From NCBI GenBank assembly GCA_963821715.1, contig CAWGET010000005.1:62001-126000 (forward strand): a stretch of 64,000 nucleotides of DNA, in the 5' to 3' direction. Numbering within the stretch: the first letter of the stretch is position 1; every line of letters begins with the position of its first letter. Position numbers and translations under genes: made by a program. Of the stretch, positions 1-9,493 are shown piece by piece. This DNA is from CAWGET01 sp963821715. Lineage in GTDB: Bacteria > Bacteroidota > Ignavibacteria > Ignavibacteriales > Melioribacteraceae. Below the pieces are notes generated by a model. It searched no databases, was not told where the DNA came from, and saw nothing but the letters and a program-made list of their open reading frames with translations.

Positions 1-278
1 GATACTATGGAGAACAGAATTTCCGGAGTTATGATTTCGAAAAAAGTATACCGGTCTTATTCACCGTTAATAACCTCAACGCGTTCGCTCCGTTTAAAAC
101 GGAGATGACCGATCCGGCTTTTGTTATAGATTATTTTCTCGCGGGAAGAATTCAAGAACGGGCAGTCGTTTATTTCTCTCTGGAAAATATTTTAGATAAT
201 AACTATTATATCGTCCCGATTTATCCTGCAAGAGGAAGAACGGTTAAATTTGGATTTTCCTGGGAATTTTTAGATTGA
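1..278 (+). CDS. TonB-dependent receptor-like protein, C-terminal end (5' truncated by window edge)
   Basis: The reading frame beginning at base 3 is open to a TGA at 276-278 and gives about 91 residues. The tail has the look of the last strands of a TonB-dependent outer-membrane barrel: a segment reading SLENILDNNYYIVPIYPARG, then RTVKFGFSWEF with an aromatic residue near the C-terminus. In this family the 'N(L/I)xD..Y' turn followed by 'PGRxxxxGxxxxF' closes the 22-strand barrel. No start is visible, so substrate and plug domain are unknown. It ends 28 bases before the next gene. Any large outer-membrane barrel is the alternative. Confidence 0.6.
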   Translation, partial: YYGEQNFRSYDFEKSIPVLFTVNNLNAFAPFKTEMTDPAFVIDYFLAGRIQERAVVYFSLENILDNNYYIVPIYPARGRTVKFGFSWEFLD

Positions 279-306
279 TAACTTTTTTTACAAGGACTTT
301 TTATTT

Positions 307-3144
307 ATGATTAAGATATTAAACGCTTTTTTTCTGATTCTCTTTATTCAAATTTCAATAAGCGCTCAGGCAATAACCTGGCAGCCGGTTTACGCAACAG
401 ACGGAGATTCGCTAGTCGTTTATTTTGACGCGACCGAAGGTAATGCCGGACTCGAGGGTTTTACGGGAGAAGTTTACGCGCATACCGGCGTTATCACAAC
501 TGAAAGTGTTGCTCCTAACGATTGGAAATATGTGAAAACCCCTTGGGGATTAAACACTTCCGAGACAAAATTGCAGCGTGTAGGCGCCGATTATTATAAA
601 TTTGTGATCAGCCCTTCTATACGCGAATTTTACAGAGTTCCGGACAATGAAGAAATTCTTGAGGTTGCGTTCGTGTTCCGAAGCGCTTTGGCTTCCAACA
701 ACGGCGGATATTTTGAAGGGAAAACTTCCGAAGGCGAAGATATTTTTCTTCCGCTGAGATACGGGTTCTCAATTCTTCAACCAAAAGAAATCCCGCTTTT
801 TTTGAAGTCCGGCGAATCTTTCGAGCTCGCAGTAGAAAAGGTTAGTATTGTTGATACTTTAAAATTATTTATCAACGGTCGATGCGATCTGGAAACTGTA
901 AATGATACTTTACGTTATTCCATCACAGCAGAAACCCCCGGAAAACATTGGGTAAAATTGATCGGCGTTATCGATTCTGATTTGAACGCGGTTGATTCCT
1001 TTTATTATTTTGTTCATCCGGAACAGGTTGTAGAAGAACTTCCCGCCGGAGTTAAACCCGGAATTAACTATCTGGATTTAAATACTGTTACTCTAAATCT
1101 TTACGCGCCTAATAAAGATTTCGTTTATCTCATCGGAGACTTTAATGATTGGAAAGTTGACGAAAACTATATGATGAAGATTACGCCGGATAGTAACAAT
1201 TATTGGATCAGCCTGAATAATTTAACGCCTATGCAGGAATACGGTTTTCAGTATTATGTTGACGGCGAGATCAGAATTCCCGATCCTTACGCCGAAAAAA
1301 TTCTTGACCCATGGAATGATAAATGGATAAGCGATGAAACTTATCCCGATCTGAAACCTTATCCGAATCTCAAAACAAATAATATTGTTTCTGTTTTTCA
1401 AACGGGTCAGGAAGAGTATGATTGGAAGGTAGAAGATTTTAATCGTCCCAAAAAAACGGATCTTGTAATTTACGAAATGCTTCTCCGCGATTTTTTGGAA
1501 GAGCACGATTACGAAGCTTTGATTGATACGCTCGGATATTTAAAAAATTTGGGCGTTAACGCGATTGAACTTATGCCTGTTATGGAATTTGAAGGAAACG
1601 AAAGCTGGGGCTACAACCCGATGATGTATTTTGCGCCGGACAAATATTACGGAACTCCTGAGCAGCTAAAACGATTTATCGATGCCGCTCATCAAGACAG
1701 CATTGCTGTAATTTTTGATTTGGTCTTAAATCACGCTTACGGATTAAACCCGTTGGTTAGATTATATTTTAACAATTCGCTTAACAGACCGTCGGCTGAA
1801 AATCCTTGGTTCAATCAAGTATCTCCCAACCCTGTTTTTTCATGGGGATACGATTTTAACCACGAAAGCGAGGCGACCAAAAAATTTGTTGATAGCGTTA
1901 CTACTTTTTGGATTGAAGAATACAACATTGACGGTTACCGTTTCGATTTTACAAAAGGATTTACAAACACTCCCGGCGACGGCGGCGCTAAAGATCCGGC
2001 GCGCATTGCAATACTAAAAAGAATGGCGGATCATATCTGGTCTGTCGATTCGTCTTTTTATGTGATACTCGAACATTTCGCTGATAATCTCGAAGAGAAA
2101 GAACTTTCCTCATACGGAATGATGATCTGGGGAAATATGAATTACAATTATAGTGAAGCGGCGATGGGTTACAACGAGAGCGGTAAGTCGAATCTGACCG
2201 GTGTTTCGTATAAATCGCGCGGTTGGACCGATCCGCATTTAGTTTCTTATATGGAAAGTCATGACGAAGAAAGGTTGATGTTCAAAAATCTGCAATACGG
2301 AAATTCTTCCGGCGCTTACGATATTACAGATACATCGACGGCGCTGAACAGGATTAAATTAGCTGCCGCATTTTTCTTCACAGTTCCCGGTCCAAAAATG
2401 ATCTGGCAGTTCGGGGAACTTGGTTATGATTATTCTATCGATTTTAATGGAAGAGTTGGTAATAAGCCGATTCGCTGGGATTATTTGGATCAGCAAAAAA
2501 GAAATAATCTATATAAAGTATTCAGCGCATTGATAAATCTGAAAACAGAATACGATGTTTTTGAAACGCGCGATTTTAAAATAAATCTCTCCGGCGCGTT
2601 GAAAACTATTCATCTCAATGATCCCACGATGAACATTGCGGTTATAGGAAACTTTGATGTTGTGAATCGGGAAATAAATCCGGCGTTTCAATCTGCGGGA
2701 ACTTGGTATGACTTTTTCTCGGGAGACAGCATATTCGTAACCGATCCGACTAAAAATATTTTATTGAAGCCTGGTGAGTTTCATATCTATTCTACTGAAA
2801 AATTACCGACCCCTGAAGCCGATATAGTTACAGGCGTTGAAGATAACCGCGAAGAAGTTGTGATTAACTCGTTTGAACTTAGACAAAATTATCCGAATCC
2901 CTTTAATCCTGCTACAGTAATTGAATATAATCTACCGGAAATATCGCGCGTTAGCCTAACAGTTTACGACGCGCTAGGAAGAGAAGTGATCCTTTTGGTT
3001 GATGAAGAGCAGCCGCGCGGCGTTTATAAAAAAATATGGAACGGCGTAAATAATTCCGGAGTTCAGGTTTCAAGCGGCGTTTATTTTTACAGATTGGAAA
3101 CCGGAAGCTTTGTTAAAACTAAGAAGATGATTTTGTTGAGATAG
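307..3144 (+). CDS. Secreted alpha-amylase family (GH13) glycoside hydrolase with CBM48-like module and T9SS sorting domain
   Basis: 945 residues. A signal peptide (about 1-20, ending ISAQA) is followed by an N-terminal beta region, a CBM48-like module near 255-330 (VYLIGDFNDW), and a GH13 barrel from about 385. The catalytic set is visible: nucleophile D547 in DGYRFDF, acid/base E589 in VILEHF, and D653 in YMESHDEE. The last roughly 90 residues (from about 853) are a T9SS type A sorting domain with QNYPNPFNP and a terminal KKMILLR. The protein should be exported by Sec, passed through T9SS and act on alpha-glucans at the cell surface. AAGGA lies about 10 bases before the ATG. Exact substrate is not readable; GH13 debranching-type enzymes often carry CBM48. 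Confidence 0.88.
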   Translation: MIKILNAFFLILFIQISISAQAITWQPVYATDGDSLVVYFDATEGNAGLEGFTGEVYAHTGVITTESVAPNDWKYVKTPWGLNTSETKLQRVGADYYKFVISPSIREFYRVPDNEEILEVAFVFRSALASNNGGYFEGKTSEGEDIFLPLRYGFSILQPKEIPLFLKSGESFELAVEKVSIVDTLKLFINGRCDLETVNDTLRYSITAETPGKHWVKLIGVIDSDLNAVDSFYYFVHPEQVVEELPAGVKPGINYLDLNTVTLNLYAPNKDFVYLIGDFNDWKVDENYMMKITPDSNNYWISLNNLTPMQEYGFQYYVDGEIRIPDPYAEKILDPWNDKWISDETYPDLKPYPNLKTNNIVSVFQTGQEEYDWKVEDFNRPKKTDLVIYEMLLRDFLEEHDYEALIDTLGYLKNLGVNAIELMPVMEFEGNESWGYNPMMYFAPDKYYGTPEQLKRFIDAAHQDSIAVIFDLVLNHAYGLNPLVRLYFNNSLNRPSAENPWFNQVSPNPVFSWGYDFNHESEATKKFVDSVTTFWIEEYNIDGYRFDFTKGFTNTPGDGGAKDPARIAILKRMADHIWSVDSSFYVILEHFADNLEEKELSSYGMMIWGNMNYNYSEAAMGYNESGKSNLTGVSYKSRGWTDPHLVSYMESHDEERLMFKNLQYGNSSGAYDITDTSTALNRIKLAAAFFFTVPGPKMIWQFGELGYDYSIDFNGRVGNKPIRWDYLDQQKRNNLYKVFSALINLKTEYDVFETRDFKINLSGALKTIHLNDPTMNIAVIGNFDVVNREINPAFQSAGTWYDFFSGDSIFVTDPTKNILLKPGEFHIYSTEKLPTPEADIVTGVEDNREEVVINSFELRQNYPNPFNPATVIEYNLPEISRVSLTVYDALGREVILLVDEEQPRGVYKKIWNGVNNSGVQVSSGVYFYRLETGSFVKTKKMILLR

Positions 3145-3205
3145 AGGATTTAGCGGCGTGTTTGTTGAGAAGTTATATGCAACGTCTCTACATGAGTTTC
3201 ATGGG

Positions 3206-3260
3206 TTTTCCAGGAACTGAGGCTCGTGGAAAATGATGAAAAGAAGCGGACGGCAATAGA
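3206..3260. repeat. Inverted repeat and palindrome-family scrap downstream of the GH13 gene
   Basis: TTTTCCA (3206-3212) pairs with TGGAAAA (3227-3233). There is no T-run, so this is at best a weak terminator. A few bases on, ACGGCAATAGA (3250-3260) is identical to the end of the palindromic element at 30214-30224, so this spacer probably carries a decayed copy of that repeat. Confidence 0.3.
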
Positions 3261-3362
3261 CTTAATTGTAACACTACAACCTGCTGCCAAAATCGTAGTA
3301 ATTACATTGCTTAAAATTTCTCAAAATCATATCTTAAAAGAATTGAAAATACTGGAAACCCG

Positions 3363-3695
3363 ATGAGCGTTATATTAAATTTTATTCTGCTAACAATAGC
3401 AATTTTTGCAGTAGCAAAACTTCTTCCCAACATTCATATTAAAAATTTTACTACCGCGCTTGTAGTCGCGTTCGTTTACAGCCTTATTAATTTCTTTATA
3501 GGCTGGTTTATTATTTTTATCTCCTTCCCATTTTTAATTATTACTCTAGGCTTATTTAAGTTTGTGATCAACGCATTTCTTTTGTGGCTGACTGATCAAT
3601 TAGTAAAAGATTTTAAAATAAAAGGATTTGGTACTTTGCTGCTTGCCGCTTTCCTAATTACCGTGTTAGATCGCTTTTTGCGATGGATAATTTAA
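3363..3695 (+). CDS. Phage holin family / YvlD-like four-helix membrane protein
   Basis: 110 residues, almost wholly hydrophobic, with four predicted membrane helices (about 3-20, 28-52, 54-77 and 88-108). The pattern with 'LLPNIHIKNFTTALVVA' between helices 1 and 2 and a 'GLFKFVINAFLLWLTDQLV' segment fits the Mycobacterial-type 4-TMS holin superfamily, whose bacterial members (YvlD type) are chromosomal membrane proteins of unclear role and not prophage lysis proteins. There are no phage genes nearby. The stop lies 14 bases before the probable ATG of the next gene, so the two may be cotranscribed. Confidence 0.75.
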   Translation: MSVILNFILLTIAIFAVAKLLPNIHIKNFTTALVVAFVYSLINFFIGWFIIFISFPFLIITLGLFKFVINAFLLWLTDQLVKDFKIKGFGTLLLAAFLITVLDRFLRWII

Positions 3696-3709
3696 ACCAG
3701 GAAATATTT

Positions 3710-5320
3710 ATGAGTGAGATAATTATTAAATTTATTGAAGAACTGGAAAATGAAGTTATTCCACTTTACCGGAAATCGAATATGGCATTTTTCAACGCGA
3801 GTATTTCCGGCGTCGAAAAAGATTTTGTAAAAGCATCGGAATTGAAATTGGAGTTGAATCAAATCTTTAGTGATAAAGAAAGATTTGAGGAGTTAAAAAA
3901 GTTTAAAGAAGGAAAAATTTCCGATCCGGTTTTGAGAAGGGAAGTTGATTTGTATTTCAACGATTTTGCTTCTAATCAATTTGATGAAACCCTCTTAGAA
4001 GAAATAATTAATCTATCCACAGAAATCGAAAGGAAGTTTTCCATTTTTCGCGCTAAAGTAAACGGCAAAGAATTGACTGACAACGAAATAGACGAAGCGC
4101 TTAAGTCATCTAAAAATAATAAAGAGCTTGAAGAAATTTGGAAAGCGAGCAAAGAGATTGGCGAAGAAGTTCACGAAGATATAATCAAACTTGTGAGACT
4201 CCGGAATAAGTCAGCAAAAGAATTGGGTTACGACAATTTCCACGAAATGAGTTTAAAACTTTCAGAACAGGATCCGGACGAGTTATCGACACTTTTCGAT
4301 AAATTGGACGAACTTACAAGGCGAGAATTTCAATCCGTTAAAGAAGAGATAGATAATTATTTATCAAAAAGATTCAGCCTCCCTGAAGAAGAGTTAATGC
4401 CATGGCATTATCAGGACAAATTTTTTCAGCATGCACCGGAAATTTATGAGCTGGATCTCAACCAATATTATAAAAATCAAGATATTGTTGAAATAACGAG
4501 AGAATATTTTAAGAGCCTGGATTTAAACATAGATGACTTGTTGGAGAAGAGCGATCTCTTTGAAAAAGATGGAAAATATCAACATGCTTACTGTGTAAAT
4601 ATTGACCGGGGCGAAGATGTGCGCGTAGTCTGCAATGTAAAACCTAACAACGATTGGATGGGAACTATGCTGCATGAGTTCGGTCATGCGGTTTACGATA
4701 AATATATTTCGGCAAAACTTCCCTGGCGGCTGCGCGAACCGGCACATATTTTTACAACAGAGGCGATCGCAATGTTGTTTGGAAGATTCGCTTCGGATCC
4801 GGATTGGCTTTTTGCAAACGGATTGATCAATTCGGATGACCGCAAAAAGTTAGTATCCGAAAGCGGAAAAATTTTGAGGATACAGCAGCTTGTCTTTACG
4901 CGCTGGGTACAGGTAATGTTCCGATTCGAGAAAGCGATGTATGAAAATCCCGATCAGGATTTAAACGAGCTTTGGTGGAAACTGGTTGAGAAATATCAAT
5001 CTCTTAAAAAACCTGAGGGTAGGAACAAACCCGATTGGGCGGCGAAAATTCATATCGCTTTGTATCCGGCATATTATCATAATTATATGCTGGGCGAACT
5101 GCTTGCTTCACAATTATATTCTTATATCACAAGAAAAGTGTTGAAGGATAAACCCGATGTTGATAAAAGTTTTACAGGCAGCGCAGATGTCGGAAATTAT
5201 TTGAAGTATTTATTTTTCTCTTTCGGTGCCTTGTATCCGCATTCCGAAATGATTGAAAAATCGACGGGAGAAAAATTAAACGCCGGATATTACGCCGAGC
5301 AGTTTGTAAAGAATAATTAA
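3710..5320 (+). CDS. M2-type (peptidyl-dipeptidase A-like) zinc metallopeptidase
   Basis: The frame is open from an ATG at 3683 inside the previous gene, but the ATG at 3710 has AGGAAA 5-10 bases upstream and removes that overlap, so I take 3710 (536 residues). The zinc site is clear: HEFGH at 322-326, with the third ligand probably E351 in FTTEAIAMLFGR. The helical, Glu/Lys-rich N-terminal half and the spacing from HExxH to the second Glu fit peptidase family M2 (ACE-like), where cleavage releases C-terminal dipeptides. No signal peptide is visible from 3710, so a cytosolic peptidase is likely. An M3-type oligopeptidase is the main alternative. Confidence 0.82.
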   Translation: MSEIIIKFIEELENEVIPLYRKSNMAFFNASISGVEKDFVKASELKLELNQIFSDKERFEELKKFKEGKISDPVLRREVDLYFNDFASNQFDETLLEEIINLSTEIERKFSIFRAKVNGKELTDNEIDEALKSSKNNKELEEIWKASKEIGEEVHEDIIKLVRLRNKSAKELGYDNFHEMSLKLSEQDPDELSTLFDKLDELTRREFQSVKEEIDNYLSKRFSLPEEELMPWHYQDKFFQHAPEIYELDLNQYYKNQDIVEITREYFKSLDLNIDDLLEKSDLFEKDGKYQHAYCVNIDRGEDVRVVCNVKPNNDWMGTMLHEFGHAVYDKYISAKLPWRLREPAHIFTTEAIAMLFGRFASDPDWLFANGLINSDDRKKLVSESGKILRIQQLVFTRWVQVMFRFEKAMYENPDQDLNELWWKLVEKYQSLKKPEGRNKPDWAAKIHIALYPAYYHNYMLGELLASQLYSYITRKVLKDKPDVDKSFTGSADVGNYLKYLFFSFGALYPHSEMIEKSTGEKLNAGYYAEQFVKNN

Positions 5321-5418
5321 AAAAGGGATTAGGGAGGCAGCAATTTCTTGTCGAACCCTCGGTCTTTTCTCGTAGTCCGTGATGGTTTTAGTGATAAAGC
5401 CCGAAGTTATTTCGTTTT

Positions 5419-5616
5419 TTAATCCGTGTTCTTTTTTTCGTTTATTTTTTCGTTTTCTTTGTTATCATCATTGTCGTCGTCTTTCATGGAGTTTTTTAAT
5501 TCTTTAACTCCCTGACCAATTCCCTTAGCAAGTTCAGGAAGCTTTTTAGCTCCGAATAAAAGAACAAGCACGAATAGAATAATTATAATTTCCGTTGCTC
5601 CGACTGATCCAAACAT
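5419..5616 (-). CDS. tatA: Twin-arginine translocase subunit TatA/TatE
   Basis: 65 residues with the standard TatA plan: a short periplasmic N-terminus, one membrane helix (about 8-24, IIIILFVLVLLFGAKKLPEL), an FGAKKLPELAKGIGQG hinge and amphipathic helix, and an acidic/Asn-rich tail. It multimerises to form the pore for folded, RR-signal cofactor proteins. A strong AAGGAG sits about 7 bases before the ATG. tatC is not in the window. Likely clients nearby include the cytochrome-like protein at 45411-46529, which has an RK-type signal. Confidence 0.93.
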   Translation of the reverse strand: MFGSVGATEIIIILFVLVLLFGAKKLPELAKGIGQGVKELKNSMKDDDNDDNKENEKINEKKNTD

Positions 5617-6025
5617 TTTTATCTCCTTTTAAAAACTTAATTTATTCCGTTTCAATTTAATTTCGGAGTAATTCCTACCGTAAATATTGCAAATTAAAAT
5701 GGAAATAAAAACTGCAATCCGATTTCCCATGTTCAAAAAAAATCTGTCCCGGTCATTGAGATCGTGAATGATTTCTACGTTGAAAGAATTTAAAACTTCC
5801 TCTAAAACTTTTTCGCTAACTATATTTTTTAATTTTTCTCAGCTATTCAAATCAAAATTGCGGCGTCTATCTTCTATAAGAAAAACTCCGGAACGTCTTT
5901 ACCCTTAAATAAATAGCTTGTGTTATAATCGCTTCCTAAGTCCTGAACTCAACCCACTGCCCTCCCGACAAGTCGAGACCGGCTTTCTTTTGAAAAGAGA
6001 AGGGGAGAAAAATGGCTGTATTCAA

Positions 6026-6052
6026 AGTCCCTCTCTTTTTAAGAGAGGGACT
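6026..6052. repeat. Perfect 12-bp-arm hairpin (AGTCCCTCTCTT family)
   Basis: AGTCCCTCTCTT (6026-6037), loop TTT, then AAGAGAGGGACT (6041-6052): a perfect inverted repeat followed by AAGGGTGAGTT. Related pyrimidine/purine hairpins follow clpB (29856) and pepF (42625), but here there is no neighbouring gene end and no T-run, so it looks like a dispersed repeat, not a terminator. Confidence 0.7.
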
Positions 6053-6100
6053 AAGGGTGAGTTCGCTTTTAGTTTTTTAATTTTCACACAGCCTTTAAAG

Positions 6101-6118
6101 GAACGGGCAAGCCTGTTC
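6101..6118. repeat. Short palindrome with two-base loop
   Basis: GAACGGGC, loop AA, GCCTGTTC: eight pairs with one G-T wobble. It has the same two-base-loop design as the palindromes near 30.1 kb and 35.3 kb. Confidence 0.5.
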
Positions 6119-6179
6119 GCTATTTCTAATTTTTCCACAGAAAGCGTCTCTTTGCGGAAAAAATATTCTTTAAAATAAT

Positions 6180-7664
6180 TTAATACGCTTTTATTTTCCC
6201 CTGTCTTTCGGTCGCCAGACTGTCCCATTCTTTTGCCGTAGTTTCAAGGAATTTTCTTTTATCGTCTCGCAGAAAATCCATTTTAAGCTTCACGTATTCC
6301 TGCGCTTTTTCGCGCGTCCAATTTTCAGGCATATCAACGGGATAGCGCGCGCCTTGTTGAACCAATATAGTCGCCAAGACCCTACGGGCTTCTTCAGCTT
6401 TCTGTATTGATGTTCCGAGGACGCGAAGAATTTCAGTGGGAGAATGAAATCCCATACTGTTGGAAGCGGCAGCCCAATCCCATCTCCATTGCGATGATCG
6501 GATAAGATCCTGAGCGGGTTTTATTTCGCTTACGGAGGCGCCGTTATCTAAAGCCGTTTTAGCTTCTATGTGCGCGGCAGCTAAAGCTTTTTCAGCCAGT
6601 CTTCTTAGTTCATAAACTTTATCCTGACGTTCGTTAACATCTTGAACCAACGCATCCGTATCTTCGCGGTGACATACCTGGCAAGAGTTTGCAATATTAT
6701 TTAGCGGACTTTGTAAATGATGATCAGTAAATTTTACGCCGCCCTCAGTTTTGTAAGGCATATGGCAGTCCGCGCATGAAACATTTCTATCAGCGTGAAC
6801 GCCGGTTTTATATAATTCATAATCGGGATGCTGAGCCTTTAGCATTGGAGTTTTACTAAGCGCATGAGTCCAATCTACAAAATCGATTTCATCATAATAT
6901 TCTTCCATATCATCGGCGCTGTAACCGTTGTCCCAGGGAAAAGTTAAATAATTTCCTTCTTTCTTAAAATAATATTCAACGTGGCATTGGGCGCAAACGA
7001 GCGAACGCATTTCCTGCCGCGTAAAATCTTCAACTTTTTTCCCTTGTCTATCCAAGGCTTCGATTAAAGCCGGACGCGTTATTCTTAAGTTCATTGTTTG
7101 GGGATCGTGACAATCCTGGCAGCCAATCGGGTTGATAATTTCCGAACCGAGATCAACCCATTTTTTATCGTAGAATTCCGCAACGCCAATTGAATCCATT
7201 ACCCGTGGAACGTCTGTGCTTTTGCAAGTCCAGCACGTAGCCGGCATCGGGCTAACTTCTACGCCGCCGGTTCTTAAAGTGTTGCGGATATCTTTTACAG
7301 CGTTTGCGTGTCCTCTTCCCTGAAAATATTCTTTAGAGAATCCATAGCCCGCCCACATAATTACGAGCTCAGGATATTTTTCCAGATAATCGTGGTTTAC
7401 AGAACCGCCATATTTACTGGCGAAATTTGTATCAAGAGTCCGGAGATATCCCTCATATTCTCGCGGAAAATTCTGACCCCAAACTTCATTTCTTGGTTCC
7501 CATTCGCCCAAGTTCTCAACTAATTGGAGCTGAGTTGTTTCCCCTCTCCGCTCTACAATTGAAGAAGCAAAAAGACCGATTATGAAAACCACGACTATTG
7601 TAGTAAAAAAAAGGACCCATCCCAGCCAGGGTTTCTCTTTTAATATTTCCTGAATTGATCTCAT
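6180..7664 (-). CDS. nrfA: Ammonia-forming cytochrome c nitrite reductase, catalytic pentaheme subunit
   Basis: About 494 residues. NrfA reduces nitrite to ammonium with six electrons in the periplasm. Counting from the upstream ATG, the diagnostic CWTCK heme site is at 145-149 (lysine-ligated active-site heme), followed by CQDCH (183), CAQCH (225), CADCH (298) and CQVCH (329): five hemes in NrfA order. Residues 14-37 form an uncleaved-looking membrane anchor. Two ATGs are adjacent (7667 and 7664). AAGGTG is only 2 bases from the first and 5 from the second, so 7664 is preferred. It lies 29 bases after nrfH as the last gene of the cluster. Confidence 0.96.
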   Translation of the reverse strand: MRSIQEILKEKPWLGWVLFFTTIVVVFIIGLFASSIVERRGETTQLQLVENLGEWEPRNEVWGQNFPREYEGYLRTLDTNFASKYGGSVNHDYLEKYPELVIMWAGYGFSKEYFQGRGHANAVKDIRNTLRTGGVEVSPMPATCWTCKSTDVPRVMDSIGVAEFYDKKWVDLGSEIINPIGCQDCHDPQTMNLRITRPALIEALDRQGKKVEDFTRQEMRSLVCAQCHVEYYFKKEGNYLTFPWDNGYSADDMEEYYDEIDFVDWTHALSKTPMLKAQHPDYELYKTGVHADRNVSCADCHMPYKTEGGVKFTDHHLQSPLNNIANSCQVCHREDTDALVQDVNERQDKVYELRRLAEKALAAAHIEAKTALDNGASVSEIKPAQDLIRSSQWRWDWAAASNSMGFHSPTEILRVLGTSIQKAEEARRVLATILVQQGARYPVDMPENWTREKAQEYVKLKMDFLRDDKRKFLETTAKEWDSLATERQGKIKAY

Positions 7665-7693
7665 CATATCACCTTTATTAAAATAAATTAATT

Positions 7694-8299
7694 TTATTTT
7701 TTTAAAAATTTTCTAAGCCAATCGGGAACTACGGACTTGGGATTCGGAGCATTAACGTAAGGCGCTGAAGATAAACTATTCACCATTCCGTGAGGAACTG
7801 ATCGGTGACAGTCCCAGCATTTTACATCGCTTCCTTCGGTTATCATATCATTCGAAACCGCTCGTATCGAAATGGGGTGAAGCTGATTTTCGTGACACCT
7901 AATACAATTCTCCTGAACAGCTTCCCGCCCGGCTTCCTTCATATTTATGACTTGCGGTTCGAGCCGGAATGTAAACATATATGCGTGATACATTCCGTCT
8001 TGAGCTTTGAACGCATAGGATTGAATAAAATTATCTTGCGGCACGTGGCAGTCGTTGCAGGTTGCAACGCGTCCGTGGCTGCTTCTTTCCCACGTTGTGT
8101 ACTGCGGAATCATTACGTGGCAGTTAATACACGCATTCGGATCGTCGAGCATATAAGAATACGCTCTTGAAATATAGAATACATAGAAAATTAGTCCTAC
8201 AAAAATTCCTAATGTTAGAATTACAGCGAAACGCCATTGGGGAGGCGGCGTAAAATATTTATAAATTTTTCGCTTTCCATCTTTACTTTCCGAATACAT
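7694..8299 (-). CDS. nrfH: Cytochrome c nitrite reductase small subunit, tetraheme quinol dehydrogenase NrfH
   Basis: The frame extends up to a TTG at 8335, but the ATG at 8299 has GGAG five bases upstream, giving 201 residues. NapC/NirT family: one N-terminal membrane helix, then four heme sites CINCH, CNDCH, CIRCH and CWDCH. The first reads CINCHVM, placing the methionine that in NrfH ligates heme 1. It takes electrons from the menaquinol pool and passes them to NrfA, with which it forms a membrane complex. It is located directly upstream of nrfA. Confidence 0.95.
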   Translation of the reverse strand: MYSESKDGKRKIYKYFTPPPQWRFAVILTLGIFVGLIFYVFYISRAYSYMLDDPNACINCHVMIPQYTTWERSSHGRVATCNDCHVPQDNFIQSYAFKAQDGMYHAYMFTFRLEPQVINMKEAGREAVQENCIRCHENQLHPISIRAVSNDMITEGSDVKCWDCHRSVPHGMVNSLSSAPYVNAPNPKSVVPDWLRKFLKK

Positions 8300-8417
8300 C
8301 AAATCTCCAAAAGTTTTTAAGAGGTTAATATCCAATTTTGATGCCAGCTTTAGAAATACAAATACAACATAAAATCTAAAAACTTAATTTTAAGATGACG
8401 AAAATCCGCCGCCTTTG

Positions 8418-9491
8418 TTATTTATTCGTTGATTCTACATTCATCTTTTTCATACCGGCAGCGGTTTTGGGATGATCCAACATATTTATATTTTTATAAT
8501 GATCTTTATACTCGTCCGCTGAAATATCATTCTGCCAATTCCCTGTCACCATTCCAAGTCCGGTTACTACAATAAATAAAAAGACGATTAAACCTGCAAC
8601 TAATTTCTTGTTAAGTTTTCTCTTTCCGAAAGATTTAATATCCAAAGTATTCGCCACCGGACAGGCGTCAACGCAGCTTAAGCACGATGAACATTCATCA
8701 GATAAAACTGTTTTTACTTTATGCACCTTTATATTTGATGGACAGGCTTTGGTGCAGAGTTTACAATCTATGCACGTATCCACATTCCTTTTAATTTTAT
8801 TCGGACTAAGAAACGAAGTAATTCCTAATAGCGCGCCATAAGGGCAAAGATAGCGGCACCAGAAATTTCTTACTAACACAGAGAGCAAAAAGAGAACGGC
8901 TATCACAATTATAGCAAAACGGGAAATATCGGCGAAGAAGTAAAACATCTTAACGTCGGCAAGTTTATTATATGGGCTGCTTAAAAATGCGCGCAAAGAA
9001 TTTATATCCATCGCAAAGAATATAACATATATGAAAAATCCGAGCAGAAGATATTTAATGCTTCGGAAAAAGTAATCGACAAAGCGGGGAAGACGGAGCG
9101 TCCGCTTAAAAATTTTCTTTTGTATTTTCTCTCCGAAATCTCCGATCATTTCCGAGATATAACCAACCGGGCAAATCCAACTGCAGAATGCTTTTCCCGC
9201 GAAAAATGAAACTGCGAGAATGCTCAAGAAGATAAACATTCCTGCTGGATGAGCCGAATGAATTTCGCCGCTAAGAAGAAAATAATAAAAACTCATCATC
9301 GCGCTAATGGGAAGAAAACCCTCTACTCCGGGAGGCCTGTAAAAAGATCCGGCAGCTCCGTTAGTTTCCAAAAATTTTATAAAGCTGATGAATTCCAATC
9401 CAATCCAAATGCAGAGAATAGCAAATAAAGACTGGATTATAAATCTATATTTTTGAACCGGCTGTTCAAGGTTTTTTATATATTTTGGCAT
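8418..9491 (-). CDS. NapH/NosR-like membrane polyferredoxin (4Fe-4S), nrf-associated
   Basis: 357 residues with several membrane helices (about 14-38, 84-100, 145-162 and 190-208), two CxxxCP motifs after helices (CSWICP at 103-108 and CRYLCP at 212-217) and two ferredoxin clusters (C240-C250 set, CIDCKLCTKAC; C267-C277 set, CSSCLSCVDAC). This is the NapH / NosR-C-terminal architecture. In NapGH systems such proteins move electrons from quinol to periplasmic reductases. Here it is first in a three-gene minus-strand run with nrfH and nrfA, so a role in electron supply to nitrite reduction is inferred. No clear Shine-Dalgarno is present; a perfect palindrome lies immediately before the ATG. Confidence 0.85.
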   Translation of the reverse strand: MPKYIKNLEQPVQKYRFIIQSLFAILCIWIGLEFISFIKFLETNGAAGSFYRPPGVEGFLPISAMMSFYYFLLSGEIHSAHPAGMFIFLSILAVSFFAGKAFCSWICPVGYISEMIGDFGEKIQKKIFKRTLRLPRFVDYFFRSIKYLLLGFFIYVIFFAMDINSLRAFLSSPYNKLADVKMFYFFADISRFAIIVIAVLFLLSVLVRNFWCRYLCPYGALLGITSFLSPNKIKRNVDTCIDCKLCTKACPSNIKVHKVKTVLSDECSSCLSCVDACPVANTLDIKSFGKRKLNKKLVAGLIVFLFIVVTGLGMVTGNWQNDISADEYKDHYKNINMLDHPKTAAGMKKMNVESTNK

Positions 9492-9493
9492 AT

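Larger units (their letters stand above)
5617..6179. other. 563-bp gene-free spacer between tatA and nrfA
   Basis: I see no convincing gene. On the minus strand about 5640-5905 reads as a long, broken frame (NIVSEKVLEEVLNSFNVEII and flanking segments) with one internal TGA and an apparent frameshift. This may be a decayed gene or chance in AT-rich DNA. The right half holds two short palindromes (6026-6052 and 6101-6118). A short plus-strand frame at 5918-6178 runs through these palindromes and is not believed. Confidence 0.5.

Noticed and set aside
3363..3695. Prophage because of a holin-family protein
   Set aside because: YvlD-type holin-superfamily proteins are ordinary chromosomal membrane proteins and no other phage gene is nearby.
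5918..6178. 86-residue plus-strand ORF
   Set aside because: It runs through the perfect palindrome at 6026-6052 and another at 6101-6118, and its peptide is what such repeats encode by chance.
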